A stretch of DNA of 64,000 nt. Source: CAIYTF01 sp963664845. Its GTDB lineage: Bacteria; Bacteroidota; Ignavibacteria; Ignavibacteriales; Ignavibacteriaceae. The notes below the pieces were generated by a model that saw only the letters and a program-made list of their open reading frames with translations, made no database searches and was not told the DNA's origin. Shown here one piece after another: positions 17,414 to 25,966 of the stretch. The stretch's first letter is position 1. Each line of letters starts with the position of its first letter. The stretch is taken from the NCBI GenBank assembly GCA_963664845.1, contig OY761615.1:2790001-2854000 (forward strand), read 5' to 3'. The position numbers were made by a program, and so were the translations under genes.

Positions 17414-18078
17414 CATAGGTGTCAACTTAACAGTGATATTTTTGAATCTTGGAAGGACTTTATCAGCTTTAATTGCTTTAATTATGCAGCGTTATTGGCC
17501 ACTGATAATAATGCTTTTTTATATCCCCGCTCTCTGAGTATACTTTGCGCGAAGTCCCGGAGGTAGGTGTCGCATAATACTTAAGCGCAGAATTCCGCCA
17601 CAAATTTCCGTATACACGTTAACTCGCCCCAAACCCGTCAGGGTTTGCAGGTAGGTAGCTTCATGTATAACTCCTGACGGAGTTATGTGGCTCTTTTCTG
17701 AATGCTATTGCTACCAATATAAAATCCCTGACGGGATTTCGAAAAGCAGCAATAACAGTCATGTTAATCGCGTTGCAAATGCGCTATACCCCAAACCCGT
17801 CAGGGTTTGCACATTGGTAGCATCGATTGGAGACAATGATCCGCCAACCCCGTTCAGGGGTTGAATATGCTTAGCAACATTCGGTTGATGAAATGATCAG
17901 AATAACTTATTATTCTTTAAATAGAGTTCCGTTAGGCTGTGTCTCGTCTCGGCAGGGAACGATCTATGGAGCTAGGGCATTGTTACAGATACACGAAAAT
18001 GTGTCGAAATACCATTGCTTGAACGAAGCAATAAAAGAATGGTAGTGGTTTTGGCCCGTTGTTAAGTTGACACCTATG
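17414..18078. mobile_element. 665-bp non-autonomous element (MITE-like) with 19-bp TIRs and 9-bp TSD
   Basis: The left end CATAGGTGTCAACTTAACA (17414-17432) is the exact reverse complement of the right end (18060-18078). Both ends are flanked by the same 9-mer CGCTCCGCG (17405-17413 and 18079-18087), the pattern of a transposon with a target-site duplication. No transposase frame lies inside, so it would need an enzyme in trans. Removing the element and one copy of the 9-mer restores ATCCCGCTCCGCGGGGCG, a CCCGC/GCGGG hairpin, so it seems to have inserted into a REP-like palindrome. The interior carries five short palindromes. I cannot assign the IS family without a database. Confidence 0.8.
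17630..17863. repeat. Cluster of five CCTGACGG-type palindromes
   Basis: Stems at 17630-17647 (CAAACCC/GGGTTTG), 17667-17686 (ATAACTCC/GGAGTTAT), 17722-17739 (AAATCCC/GGGATTT), 17792-17809 (CAAACCC/GGGTTTG) and 17845-17863 (CAACCCC/GGGGTTG). Each has a 4-5 nt centre, GTCA, TGAC or GTTCA. A GGTAGC word, or its complement, lies about 8-14 nt from most stems. All lie inside the MITE-like element. Confidence 0.8.
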
Positions 18079-18364
18079 CGCTCCGCGGGGCGTGTATTTA
18101 TTCTTTTAATATAGCCCCATGACAACAAAGGTGCAGATATGAACAATAACAGGATTTCGAATCTATTGGTGAGTTTAACAAATACACAGGAACCGGAAAT
18201 TATATAGAACTGCATTTTAGGCCATTTTTCAAATCAGGTTAATCAAGCTCTAATCATTTTTATCAATAGTAATCAGTCCATATTACCGTTTATCATTTTA
18301 TTCTGGACAATTTGTATTTTTATGATGAATTTCACTCCATTTTCCACTAATTGAAAGATTGTAT

Positions 18365-21300
18365 ATGAAGATCAGAAATTTCGGGATGGTTATACTTGTC
18401 ATCTTGGTTGGATTCGTAACTCAGTCCTTTCCGCAAAACGAAACACGCCTGCTCCGATTCCCCGCAATTCACGATAACCAAATCGTGTTTTCCTATGCGG
18501 GCGACCTCTTTTCCGTTGATGCTGCCGGCGGTGTGGCACGAAGGCTGACAAGCAATGTGGGATATGAGATGTTCCCGCGGTTCTCTCCGGACGGGAAACA
18601 AATAGCTTTCACCGGACAATATGACGGCAATACAGAAGTGTATCTTATGCCCGCAGCCGGCGGTGTTCCCAAACGTTTAACCTATACGGCAACCCTTAAC
18701 CGTGACGATGTTTCTGATCGCATGGGGCCCAATAATCTTGTTATGTGCTGGAAGGACAACGAGACCATTGTCTATCGCTCACGTCAAAGAGAATTCAACG
18801 ATTTCAAGGGGCAACTGTTTCAGGTTTCCGTTAACGGTGGAATTTCAGATCAATTACCCCTTCCACGTGGCGGCTTCTGCAGTTTCAACGCGGATGCCTC
18901 AAAAATGGCCTATAACCGTGTGTTCAGAGAATTCCGCACCTGGAAACGCTATCGTGGTGGTCAGGCTGATGATGTGTGGATATATGATTTTAAAACAAAA
19001 AAAACCGAGAACGTCACCAATAACCCTGCTCAGGATATTATCCCCATGTGGAGCGGTAACACGATTTATTTTTTGTCAGACCGTGATTCCCGCTTGAATC
19101 TGTTCTCCTATAACCTTGATACGAAAGAAACAAAAAAACTGACAAACTTTACCGAGTTTGATTGCAAATTCCCCTCGCTTGGCAACGGCGCAATTGTGTT
19201 TGAAAATGGCGGCTATATCTACCGCTTTGATCTGAAAACACAACAGGCGGAAAAAGTTTCAATCACCATCAACGAAGATTTTAATCTTGGCAGAAATACG
19301 CTGGTTGATGTGAGCCGCAGCGTCCATTCATACGAAATATCACCAGATGGCAAACGCGCCCTGCTCGGCGCACGCGGCGATATATTCACCGTTCCGGCGA
19401 AAAACGGTCAAACCCGCAACCTGACCGCATCATCAGGTGTGCATGACCGTAACCCCAAATGGTCGCCAGACGGCAAATGGATTGCGTATGTATCCGATGC
19501 AACAGGTGAAGACGAAATTTTCATCACGGCACAAGACGGCAGCGCAAAACCCGTGCAAATAACAAAAGGCAGTTCCAATTATAAATACTCTTTATACTGG
19601 TCACCCGACAGTAAAAAAATCATGTGGAGCGACCGCCTCCAGCGATTGAACTATGTCGATATTGATTCGAAGAAAATTGTTGAGGTTGATAAATCCGATA
19701 TCTGGGAGATTGGCGATTATGCATGGTCACCCGACAGCAAGTGGATAACCTACTCAAAACAGACGGATGATAACGTTACTCGCGTATTTCTGTATTCTCT
19801 TGATAAGGAAAAATCAACCGTTGTGACTGATCAATGGTACGATTCCGGCGACAGTAAATTCAGTGCTGACGGGAAATATCTTTTCTTCGTATCCAACCGC
19901 AGTTTCGCTCCCAGCTACGGCTGGCTTGAGTGGAACCACATATACCGTGATATGGCTAAGCCATACTTTGTAACCCTCTCCAAGGAAACCAAATCATTGT
20001 TCGAGCCAAAGAGTGATGAAGCGGCAATTCAAGACACAACAAAAAAAGACAGTAAAAAAGACGATGACAAGGGTGATAAATCGGTGAAGGTTGAAGTTGA
20101 TTTTGACCGTATATTTGACCGTGTTGTTGAAATACCGGTTCAGGCTGCTTCCTATAGCGATCTGGTTTCTGTTGGTTCAAAACTCTATTACATCCGTCGT
20201 TCTTCTTCAGAGAAGGAACAGCAGCTTTGCCTTTTCGATCTCACGGAAAAGAAAGAAACCGTTCTTGGAGATATTCAGGGATACGAAATATCAGCGGATA
20301 AGAAAAAAATGCTGGTATGCCAGAATCAATCCTACTTTATAATTGATCTGCCAAATGGAAAGCTTGATTTGAAAGATAAACTTTCGTTGGCCGACATGAA
20401 GGTTATGGTTGACCATAAAGCCGAGTGGAAACAAATGTTCGACGAAGCATGGCGGCAGATGCGTGATTTCTTCTTTGCTCCAAACATGCATGGTGTGGAT
20501 TGGAAGAAAACACATGACACCTATGCACAGTTGATCCCATTCGTGAATCACCGCGCCGATCTGACCTATGTCATTGGCGAAATGATTGCCGAGTTGAGCA
20601 TAGGTCATGCCTATGTGGGTGGTGGTGAATATCCAAAAGCCGATAGAATTAAACTGGGACTCCTCGGTGCGCAGCTTGAGCGCGATGCAGATTCAAAATA
20701 TTACAAAATCACAAGGATACTTAAAGGCGCAAACTGGGATGATGACACCCGGTCACCGCTTACGGACATCGGTGTCAATGTAAATGAAGGCGATTATATC
20801 ATTGCCGTTAACGGTAAACCTACCAACGGAATGAATGATATTTTTGAATCACTCATTAACACTGCCGGAAAACAGGTTGTGCTTACCGTTAACTCTTCAC
20901 CAAAAGAAAAAGGTTCACGAACGGTTACTGTTATCCCTACACCGGATGAACAGGAACTCTATTATTATAATTGGGTGCAGAACAATATTGAAAAAGTAAG
21001 CAAGGCAACAAATGGACAAGTGGGTTATATTCATATCCCCGATATGGGTGTGCCCGGACTTAATCAGTTTGCTAAAATGTATTATCCACAGCTTCGCAAA
21101 CGCGGACTCATAATTGACGTGCGCGGCAATGGCGGTGGCAATGTGTCCCCAATGATCATGGAAAGACTGCAGCGGCAGATGGTTATGATCGATGTTGCAA
21201 GGAACGGTGGGCTCAATCCCGATCCGGGCGGCACACACGTGGGACCCAAAGTTGCATTGATTGATGAATTCTCTGCATCGGACGGAGACATTTTCTCCTA

Positions 21301-21622
21301 TCGTTTTAAGAACAGCAAACTTGGACCGACAATTGGCAAACGCACCTGGGGTGGTGTCGTAGGCATCCGCGGATCATTGCCGTTCATCGATGGCGGTTAC
21401 ATGAACCGTCCTGAATTCTCCAGATATGATGTTAAGGGAAAAGAGTGGATCATGGAAGGCCATGGTGTTGATCCCGATATCTATGTTGACAACGATCCTG
21501 CATTGGAATATGAAGGCGTTGATCAGCAGTTGAACACGGCTATTGACAAAGTTAAGGAAGAGTTGAAAAACTATCCCGAAAAACTTCCGCCACCTCCGCC
21601 CTATCCGGATAAGAGTAAATAA
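18365..21622 (+). CDS. Tricorn-type protease (peptidase S41 family), exported
   Basis: I start at the ATG at 18365 (1085 residues), preceded by GAAAGA; the frame also opens at TTG 18359. Residues 1-24 are a signal peptide ending SFPQN. Residues about 28-560 form WD40/PD40-type propeller repeats (FSPDGKQIAFTGQYDG, WSPDGKWIAYVSDATG, WSPDSKKIMW). An Asp/Lys-rich linker follows near 560-575, then the C1 domain, a PDZ domain (about 765-850) and the S41 catalytic domain. Key residues align with archaeal tricorn: His748 in SIGHAYVGG, and Ser972-Asp973 in EFSASDGD. It likely degrades peptides in the periplasm as a large assembly. It is flanked by repeat regions and appears monocistronic. Confidence 0.9.
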   Translation: MKIRNFGMVILVILVGFVTQSFPQNETRLLRFPAIHDNQIVFSYAGDLFSVDAAGGVARRLTSNVGYEMFPRFSPDGKQIAFTGQYDGNTEVYLMPAAGGVPKRLTYTATLNRDDVSDRMGPNNLVMCWKDNETIVYRSRQREFNDFKGQLFQVSVNGGISDQLPLPRGGFCSFNADASKMAYNRVFREFRTWKRYRGGQADDVWIYDFKTKKTENVTNNPAQDIIPMWSGNTIYFLSDRDSRLNLFSYNLDTKETKKLTNFTEFDCKFPSLGNGAIVFENGGYIYRFDLKTQQAEKVSITINEDFNLGRNTLVDVSRSVHSYEISPDGKRALLGARGDIFTVPAKNGQTRNLTASSGVHDRNPKWSPDGKWIAYVSDATGEDEIFITAQDGSAKPVQITKGSSNYKYSLYWSPDSKKIMWSDRLQRLNYVDIDSKKIVEVDKSDIWEIGDYAWSPDSKWITYSKQTDDNVTRVFLYSLDKEKSTVVTDQWYDSGDSKFSADGKYLFFVSNRSFAPSYGWLEWNHIYRDMAKPYFVTLSKETKSLFEPKSDEAAIQDTTKKDSKKDDDKGDKSVKVEVDFDRIFDRVVEIPVQAASYSDLVSVGSKLYYIRRSSSEKEQQLCLFDLTEKKETVLGDIQGYEISADKKKMLVCQNQSYFIIDLPNGKLDLKDKLSLADMKVMVDHKAEWKQMFDEAWRQMRDFFFAPNMHGVDWKKTHDTYAQLIPFVNHRADLTYVIGEMIAELSIGHAYVGGGEYPKADRIKLGLLGAQLERDADSKYYKITRILKGANWDDDTRSPLTDIGVNVNEGDYIIAVNGKPTNGMNDIFESLINTAGKQVVLTVNSSPKEKGSRTVTVIPTPDEQELYYYNWVQNNIEKVSKATNGQVGYIHIPDMGVPGLNQFAKMYYPQLRKRGLIIDVRGNGGGNVSPMIMERLQRQMVMIDVARNGGLNPDPGGTHVGPKVALIDEFSASDGDIFSYRFKNSKLGPTIGKRTWGGVVGIRGSLPFIDGGYMNRPEFSRYDVKGKEWIMEGHGVDPDIYVDNDPALEYEGVDQQLNTAIDKVKEELKNYPEKLPPPPPYPDKSK

Positions 21623-22389
21623 ACTCCGGGTACTAAACCGGTCTTAGATATTATACAGCAGTGGCAGATGACGAATCTGCCATTGTTGTTTAGTAATGAT
21701 GTGGTTGAACGATTATTTCGACATAAGGTTTTATGTAATTCTCAAACAAATTATCCAATAATTACTGAGCTCATGCAGGTGGGCATATCACATCAATATA
21801 CCGAACATAATCAGGTGATCATAGGAATGATGTGAGTGCAGATGCTACTTTGATGGAGCTTTGTTGTTTTGGTTCTCTACCAAACTGCATGTGATATATT
21901 CCCTGACGGGAAATGTTGTTAGCTTCGCTTGACAAGGCTACAAACATTTATCTCCTAACGGAGAAAAATGTCAACTGACAAGGATATGTTTTGAGTAATC
22001 ACTGATAGATTGTCATTTTCCCGTAGGGAATAAATATTTGTAGAATAGTTGAAAACAGACCAATCAGTTATATTTCCCGTTAGGGAATATATCCTTCTGT
22101 TTTGTATGCGTGGCAGCAACAAAGTTCGAGTTTCAGATAGGTTTAATGTGTAGAGATGTTTCTTAGCGAAACATAATTTCTGCCAGGTTTTTATTTAGAG
22201 CATGGTTTTTGTAATTTTACTACAGGTTAACTGCTTATTGTTTATCCGCAGCAGCCACACGGGGATTTAATGTTTTATTAGACATATCCTCCATTACGGT
22301 GTCCTGACTGTTGTTGTTTGGTTGAAGTGTAACAAAGCTGTTTAACAAGGAATATATGAATATGAATATAAACATACCCGGGTATCCGT
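21623..22389. other. Intergenic region with palindromic repeats
   Basis: About 770 bp with no gene. The middle third holds four CCTGACGG/CCCGTTAGGG-type palindromes (21899-22087). The last 200 bp precede the first beta-barrel gene and presumably hold its promoter. Confidence 0.6.
21899..22087. repeat. Four palindromic repeats of the CCTGACGG family
   Basis: Stems at 21899-21912 (TTCCC/GGGAA around TGAC), 21952-21963 (CTCC/GGAG around TAAC), 22018-22030 (TTCCC/GGGAA) and 22074-22087 (TTCCC/GGGAA around GTTA). The first and second are paired head to head around GTTAGC and GGCTACAAACA. The third is followed by ATTTGTAGA. Confidence 0.75.
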
Positions 22390-23190
22390 ATGAAAAAAAA
22401 TTTCGGATTTCTTTTTCTTTTTTTTCTCCTGTTATTGCGCGGCAGCCTGTTGGGGCAAACTGTTCAGGCTGATGCAAATCAATCGTCTTCTTCTTCAACT
22501 TTCTATGTAATTCTGAATCTCGGATATAATTTCGATAATATTTCTGAAAAGTTCGTGGGCGTTACCAGATACGCTCATCAATCAGTATATACATCCACAG
22601 CGTTTCACTCATTTGGAGCAGGTTTTCTGTACGGTGGCGGGATAGGTCTCAGGCTCAATAACACGTATTCTGTCGAAATAAATGCAGATTATCTATCTGG
22701 AAATTCAATTGAGACCATGAATGGATATCCTGATATTGAGATAGGATACTACGAAAATAACTCCTACAAGAGCTCAGCGTTATTTTTATCACCAGCAATA
22801 GTAGTCAATCTTCAGGGTTTTCCTGCAGGAATTGCACCATATGTGAAAATAGGCGCTCTCTTTGGCTTTCCTACTATAAAAAATGAATATAGGTACTTTG
22901 ATAATTATAACGAAAAGTGGAATATGCAGCGGGAGAATAAAGAAAAGGGGGGAGTTGCTTTGGGCTATAGGGTTAATGTAGGTCTGAGATATGCACTTAC
23001 CAGCACCTTTTCTTTGATCGGGGAGCTTTCCTTTAATGCAATAACCTGGGAGCCACGCAATTACAGTCAAGGCAGTAAAAACTTAGAGTATGCTCAAACG
23101 ATAACCACTGGCGATTTCGATCACATTTTGCAGAAATCCCACAGCTTCAATGCAATTGGCTTGCGCGGCGGCGTGCTGATAAATTTATAG
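22390..23190 (+). CDS. Outer-membrane beta-barrel protein, paralogue A
   Basis: A 266-residue exported protein with a signal peptide (MKKNFGFLFLFFLLLLRGSLLGQ), then a Ser-rich start and alternating strands: TFYVILNLGYNFDN, FGAGFLYGGGIGLRLNNTYSVEINADYL, SSALFLSPAIVVNLQGFPAGIAPYVKIGALFGFPTI, VALGYRVNVGLRYALTSTFSLIGELSF, ending FNAIGLRGGVLINL. This is the outer-membrane protein beta-barrel (OmpX/OmpW-like) pattern. The next gene is a clear paralogue: GIGL-LNNTYSVE versus GIGI-LNKTYAIE, and GALFGFPTI versus GALLGFPSI. Function unknown. Confidence 0.75.
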   Translation: MKKNFGFLFLFFLLLLRGSLLGQTVQADANQSSSSSTFYVILNLGYNFDNISEKFVGVTRYAHQSVYTSTAFHSFGAGFLYGGGIGLRLNNTYSVEINADYLSGNSIETMNGYPDIEIGYYENNSYKSSALFLSPAIVVNLQGFPAGIAPYVKIGALFGFPTIKNEYRYFDNYNEKWNMQRENKEKGGVALGYRVNVGLRYALTSTFSLIGELSFNAITWEPRNYSQGSKNLEYAQTITTGDFDHILQKSHSFNAIGLRGGVLINL

Positions 23191-23276
23191 ATTATGCATT
23201 TCACCAGGATAATGCGGATTTCTGTAAAAACTGTTTGAGAAGGAATATTTTATAATCATCACACTTGAGATTTGGT

Positions 23277-24092
23277 ATGAAAATAAATAAACATTTTTCT
23301 TTCATTTTATTTTTCATGATAATGCCAGGCTGTCTGTTTGCACAAAGTACCCAGCCCGTTGGAAAGATGGCAGCTTCTTCATCGCGTATATATCTTATTT
23401 TCGATTTTGCACATAATACCGGCAGCCAACCCGAGCAAATAGTAAGTTCCGAATCTCTGGAATGGGATGTTCAAAAGAGTTCAGTTGAGTTTCGGTCATT
23501 TGCTGATGGTTATACTTTAGGGGCAGGGATTGGTATATGGTTGAATAAAACATATGCAATTGAACTTTACGGAGAGCAGTTTTGGGGGACAAATACTATC
23601 GGAAGCAAGAATTCCATTAACTTTGGGGATGCTCGTCAACATGGTAGCACAACTGAAAATTCTATGTCGAGCTCTGCGTTTGTTTTGTCTCCGGCGTTGG
23701 CAATCAATCTTCCGGAAATTATGTCAGGAATTACTCCCTATATAAGACTCGGTGCTCTTTTGGGGTTTCCAAGTATTACCAACAAGGGTAAGGTAATATA
23801 TAGTGGACAATCAGGTAATGAAATAGTGCCGTTCGAGTCAGAGGAATCCGGAAGGATAGCTCTTGGTTACAGGGTCGATGCCGGAGTGAGGGTTTTGCTC
23901 AGTAACACGTTTTCCCTCACCGGTGCGTTGGCTCTGAGTTCATTAAACTGGAAGCCGGATAAGTTAACCCAATCAAACCGCGACCAGACATATCGTGATT
24001 TGGTTTCCGATGATGACGCTCACAGCCTGCCGGGTGTATTGCACAATTTCAGTTCAATTGGATTCCGAATTGGGCTGGTGATTTCTATGTAG
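23277..24092 (+). CDS. Outer-membrane beta-barrel protein, paralogue B
   Basis: A 271-residue protein; I use the ATG at 23277 rather than the in-frame TTG at 23265. It has a signal peptide (residues 1-22, ending GCLFAQ) and the same strand order as its upstream neighbour: GAGIGIWLNKTYAIELYGEQFWG, SSAFVLSPALAINLPEIMSGITPYIRLGALLGFPSI, IALGYRVDAGVRVLLSNTFSLTGALALSSLNW, and a C-terminal SIGFRIGLVISM. The 86-bp gap and matching orientation suggest tandem duplication. The GC pair in MPGC of the signal peptide could hint at lipidation, but a standard AQ cleavage fits better. Function unknown. Confidence 0.72.
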   Translation: MKINKHFSFILFFMIMPGCLFAQSTQPVGKMAASSSRIYLIFDFAHNTGSQPEQIVSSESLEWDVQKSSVEFRSFADGYTLGAGIGIWLNKTYAIELYGEQFWGTNTIGSKNSINFGDARQHGSTTENSMSSSAFVLSPALAINLPEIMSGITPYIRLGALLGFPSITNKGKVIYSGQSGNEIVPFESEESGRIALGYRVDAGVRVLLSNTFSLTGALALSSLNWKPDKLTQSNRDQTYRDLVSDDDAHSLPGVLHNFSSIGFRIGLVISM

Positions 24093-24181
24093 CTCGTATA
24101 TTTGGCCTTGGAATACAATTAAGAAAAGCAGAATATTTTCATGGAATGGTTTGGCTTTTATACAAAACCACTTCCGGTATA

Positions 24182-24250
24182 TCCCCTGAGGGGGAATTGG
24201 CTCCTTGCGTTACTTATCCCGGCTACAAACATATATTCCCTAACGGAGAA
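24182..24250. repeat. Paired palindromes of the CCTGACGG family
   Basis: Stem 1 at 24182-24195 (TCCCC/GGGGA). Stem 2 at 24236-24250 (TTC[C]C TAAC GGAGAA), preceded by GGCTACAAACATA, the same linker as at 21936. The two stems face each other about 40 nt apart. Confidence 0.65.
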
Positions 24251-24379
24251 ATAGCCAATTGATCTATTCGGGTTTATCTAAAACCTGAGAAAGTTACTCT
24301 TTTCTCGCGGAGAATCCTACTTTTCTAAATCAAGATTTTGTCCAAGAAACAAATTCCCGGAAGCGACTAAAAATATATA

Positions 24380-24411
24380 CTTTGCGCTCTTGGCGTGCTT
24401 AGCGGTTAAAA
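24380..24411. repeat. CGCAAAG-type repeat, half copy
   Basis: CTTTGCGCTCTTGGCG followed by TGCTTAGCGGTTAAAA. It matches the right arm of the copy at 10868-10957; no left arm is evident. Confidence 0.55.
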
Positions 24412-24518
24412 ATCCCAATGTGTAATTTTAACGCAATAAACTCAATTATTTTCTTATTCCGGTATATTTGGCTATCTCACAATAAAGGGATATTTTTGAA
24501 AGAAAAAAGGATGCTAAC

Positions 24519-25607
24519 TTGACACGAGAAGAAATTTTACGCGCGGTCCCCAAAGTATTGTTACATGACCACTTAGACGGCGGATTACGCGCCTCAACGG
24601 TTATTGACCTTGCAAAGGACATTAAATATAAAAAATTGCCCACAACTGATGCCGGTGAACTGAATGAATGGTTCCAGCGCGGTGCACAAAAGGGCAATTT
24701 GGTTGAATATCTTACGGGATTTGAACATACCTGTGCAGTGATGCAGACCAAAGAAGGCCTGTTCCGTGCTGCCTATGAAATGCTGGAAGACATGAAAAAC
24801 GACGGCGTCTGCTATGTGGAAACCCGTTTTGCCCCCGTTTTCCACACTTCCAAGGGCCTGTATCTGGATGACGTGGTTCTTGCCGTTCTCGAAGGCCTCG
24901 AAAAAGGCAAACAGGATTTTGGCGTTGGCTATGGCCTCATTCTCTGCGGTATGCGCAATATGAAAGATACTTTGGAAATCGCCGAACTGGCAGTCAATTA
25001 CCGTAAACAGGGTGTTATCGGGTTCGATCTGGCCGGTGAAGAAGGCGGTTATCCACCCAAAAAACACATTGAAGCATTCCAGTTTATTCAGCGCGCCAAT
25101 TTTAATATTACCATTCATGCCGGCGAAGCTTTTGGCAAAGAATCCATCTGGCAGGCAATTCAATGGTGCGGCGCTCACCGTATTGGTCACGGCACGCATA
25201 TTACCGAAGACCTGACGTTTGACGAAGCTGGAAATTTTGTCGGTATGGGCGACCTGGCCCAGTATATTCTTGACAAACGTATTCCCATTGAAGTTTGTTT
25301 GTTGAGCAATGTGCACACCGGTGCAGTTGATAAACTGGAAAACCACCCGTTTGGTCCATTGTACAAACTGAATTTCAGACTGACACTGAACACGGACGAC
25401 CGTTTAATGAGCGGAACAACCATGACGAACGAATGCCTGCTCGCAACGGAATATTTTAATCTCAATCTTGATGATATTGAGAAACTTACCATTAATGCAA
25501 TGAAATCAGCATTCATTCATCATCACGACCGCTTGAAATATATTTATACGATTATCAAGCCGGGGTATCAGAAGATGAAAGAACAATTGCTGTCCTTACA
25601 GAACTAG
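24519..25607 (+). CDS. add: Adenosine deaminase
   Basis: A 362-residue cytoplasmic zinc hydrolase of the adenosine/AMP deaminase family, converting adenosine (or deoxyadenosine) to inosine and ammonia. Metal and catalytic motifs: H16 and H18 in LLHDHLDGG, H200 and E203 in ITIHAGEAFG, RIGHGTH, VCLLSNVHTG, and NTDDR with the paired aspartates. The start is TTG at 24519, preceded by AAAAAAGG at 8-nt spacing; an ATG overlapping this site is out of frame and stops at once. It heads an operon with a small protein (21-nt gap) and urocanase. Related enzymes can deaminate other purines, so adenosine is the most likely but not certain substrate. Confidence 0.88.
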   Translation: MTREEILRAVPKVLLHDHLDGGLRASTVIDLAKDIKYKKLPTTDAGELNEWFQRGAQKGNLVEYLTGFEHTCAVMQTKEGLFRAAYEMLEDMKNDGVCYVETRFAPVFHTSKGLYLDDVVLAVLEGLEKGKQDFGVGYGLILCGMRNMKDTLEIAELAVNYRKQGVIGFDLAGEEGGYPPKKHIEAFQFIQRANFNITIHAGEAFGKESIWQAIQWCGAHRIGHGTHITEDLTFDEAGNFVGMGDLAQYILDKRIPIEVCLLSNVHTGAVDKLENHPFGPLYKLNFRLTLNTDDRLMSGTTMTNECLLATEYFNLNLDDIEKLTINAMKSAFIHHHDRLKYIYTIIKPGYQKMKEQLLSLQN

Positions 25608-25628
25608 AGTATAAGTAAAAGAGGATCG

Positions 25629-25964
25629 ATGAAAAAGGGTTTTCGTAATTATAATTTTGAATTCGATAAAAATGAAATAAGGATGCTCACATCACTCTGT
25701 AAACAGGTGATTAAGCAGGTAGGAGGAAAACGGGAATATTACGCCATTGAACGGGCTTTCACGGCAACGCTGGAAAAACTGAACAGCGGTGAGGATGTTA
25801 TCCGGTTGACCAAAGACGAGTATACTCAAATATCGTTGCACCTCCGGGAAAACGTTAAATTTTTCGGTGAGAAAATAAAAACGAGCTGGTTCTTCATGAA
25901 ATGGTTTTATAAACCATTGATGAAAAATTACCAGACTATCTACGAGACACATTTTAAAGACTGA
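25629..25964 (+). CDS. Small conserved-looking hypothetical protein in add-hutU operon
   Basis: A 111-residue, basic, mainly helical protein: NYNFEFDKNEIRMLTSLCKQVIKQVGGKREYYAIERAFTATLEKLNSGEDVIRLTKDEYTQISLHLRENVKFFGEKIKTSWFFMKWFYKPLMKNYQTIYETHF. No membrane helix or signal peptide. A good ribosome-binding site (AGAGGATCG) precedes the ATG. It lies between adenosine deaminase and urocanase with gaps of 21 and 2 nt, so it is co-translated with both. I do not recognise the family. Confidence 0.65.
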   Translation: MKKGFRNYNFEFDKNEIRMLTSLCKQVIKQVGGKREYYAIERAFTATLEKLNSGEDVIRLTKDEYTQISLHLRENVKFFGEKIKTSWFFMKWFYKPLMKNYQTIYETHFKD

Positions 25965-25966
25965 AC

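Larger units (their letters stand above)
17074..18364. other. 1.3-kb repeat-dense intergenic region
   Basis: No convincing gene. It holds a REP-like hairpin at 17234-17261, a 665-bp element with terminal inverted repeats (17414-18078), and five CCTGACGG-type palindromes inside that element. The ends should carry the divergent promoters of the AraC gene and the tricorn protease gene. Confidence 0.75.
24093..24518. other. Intergenic region with two repeat families
   Basis: About 430 bp with two CCTGACGG-type palindromes (24182-24250) and one CGCAAAG-type half repeat (24380-24411). The last 100 bp should carry the promoter of the adenosine deaminase operon. Confidence 0.6.

Noticed and set aside
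17630..17863. CRISPR array at the repeated palindromes
   Set aside because: Repeats are short palindromes of unequal spacing and differing arms, without uniform spacers or cas genes.
17964..18215. 83-codon frame crossing the right end of the MITE-like element, possible transposase remnant
   Set aside because: No transposase motif; the frame spans the element boundary, and its sequence is low in coding character.
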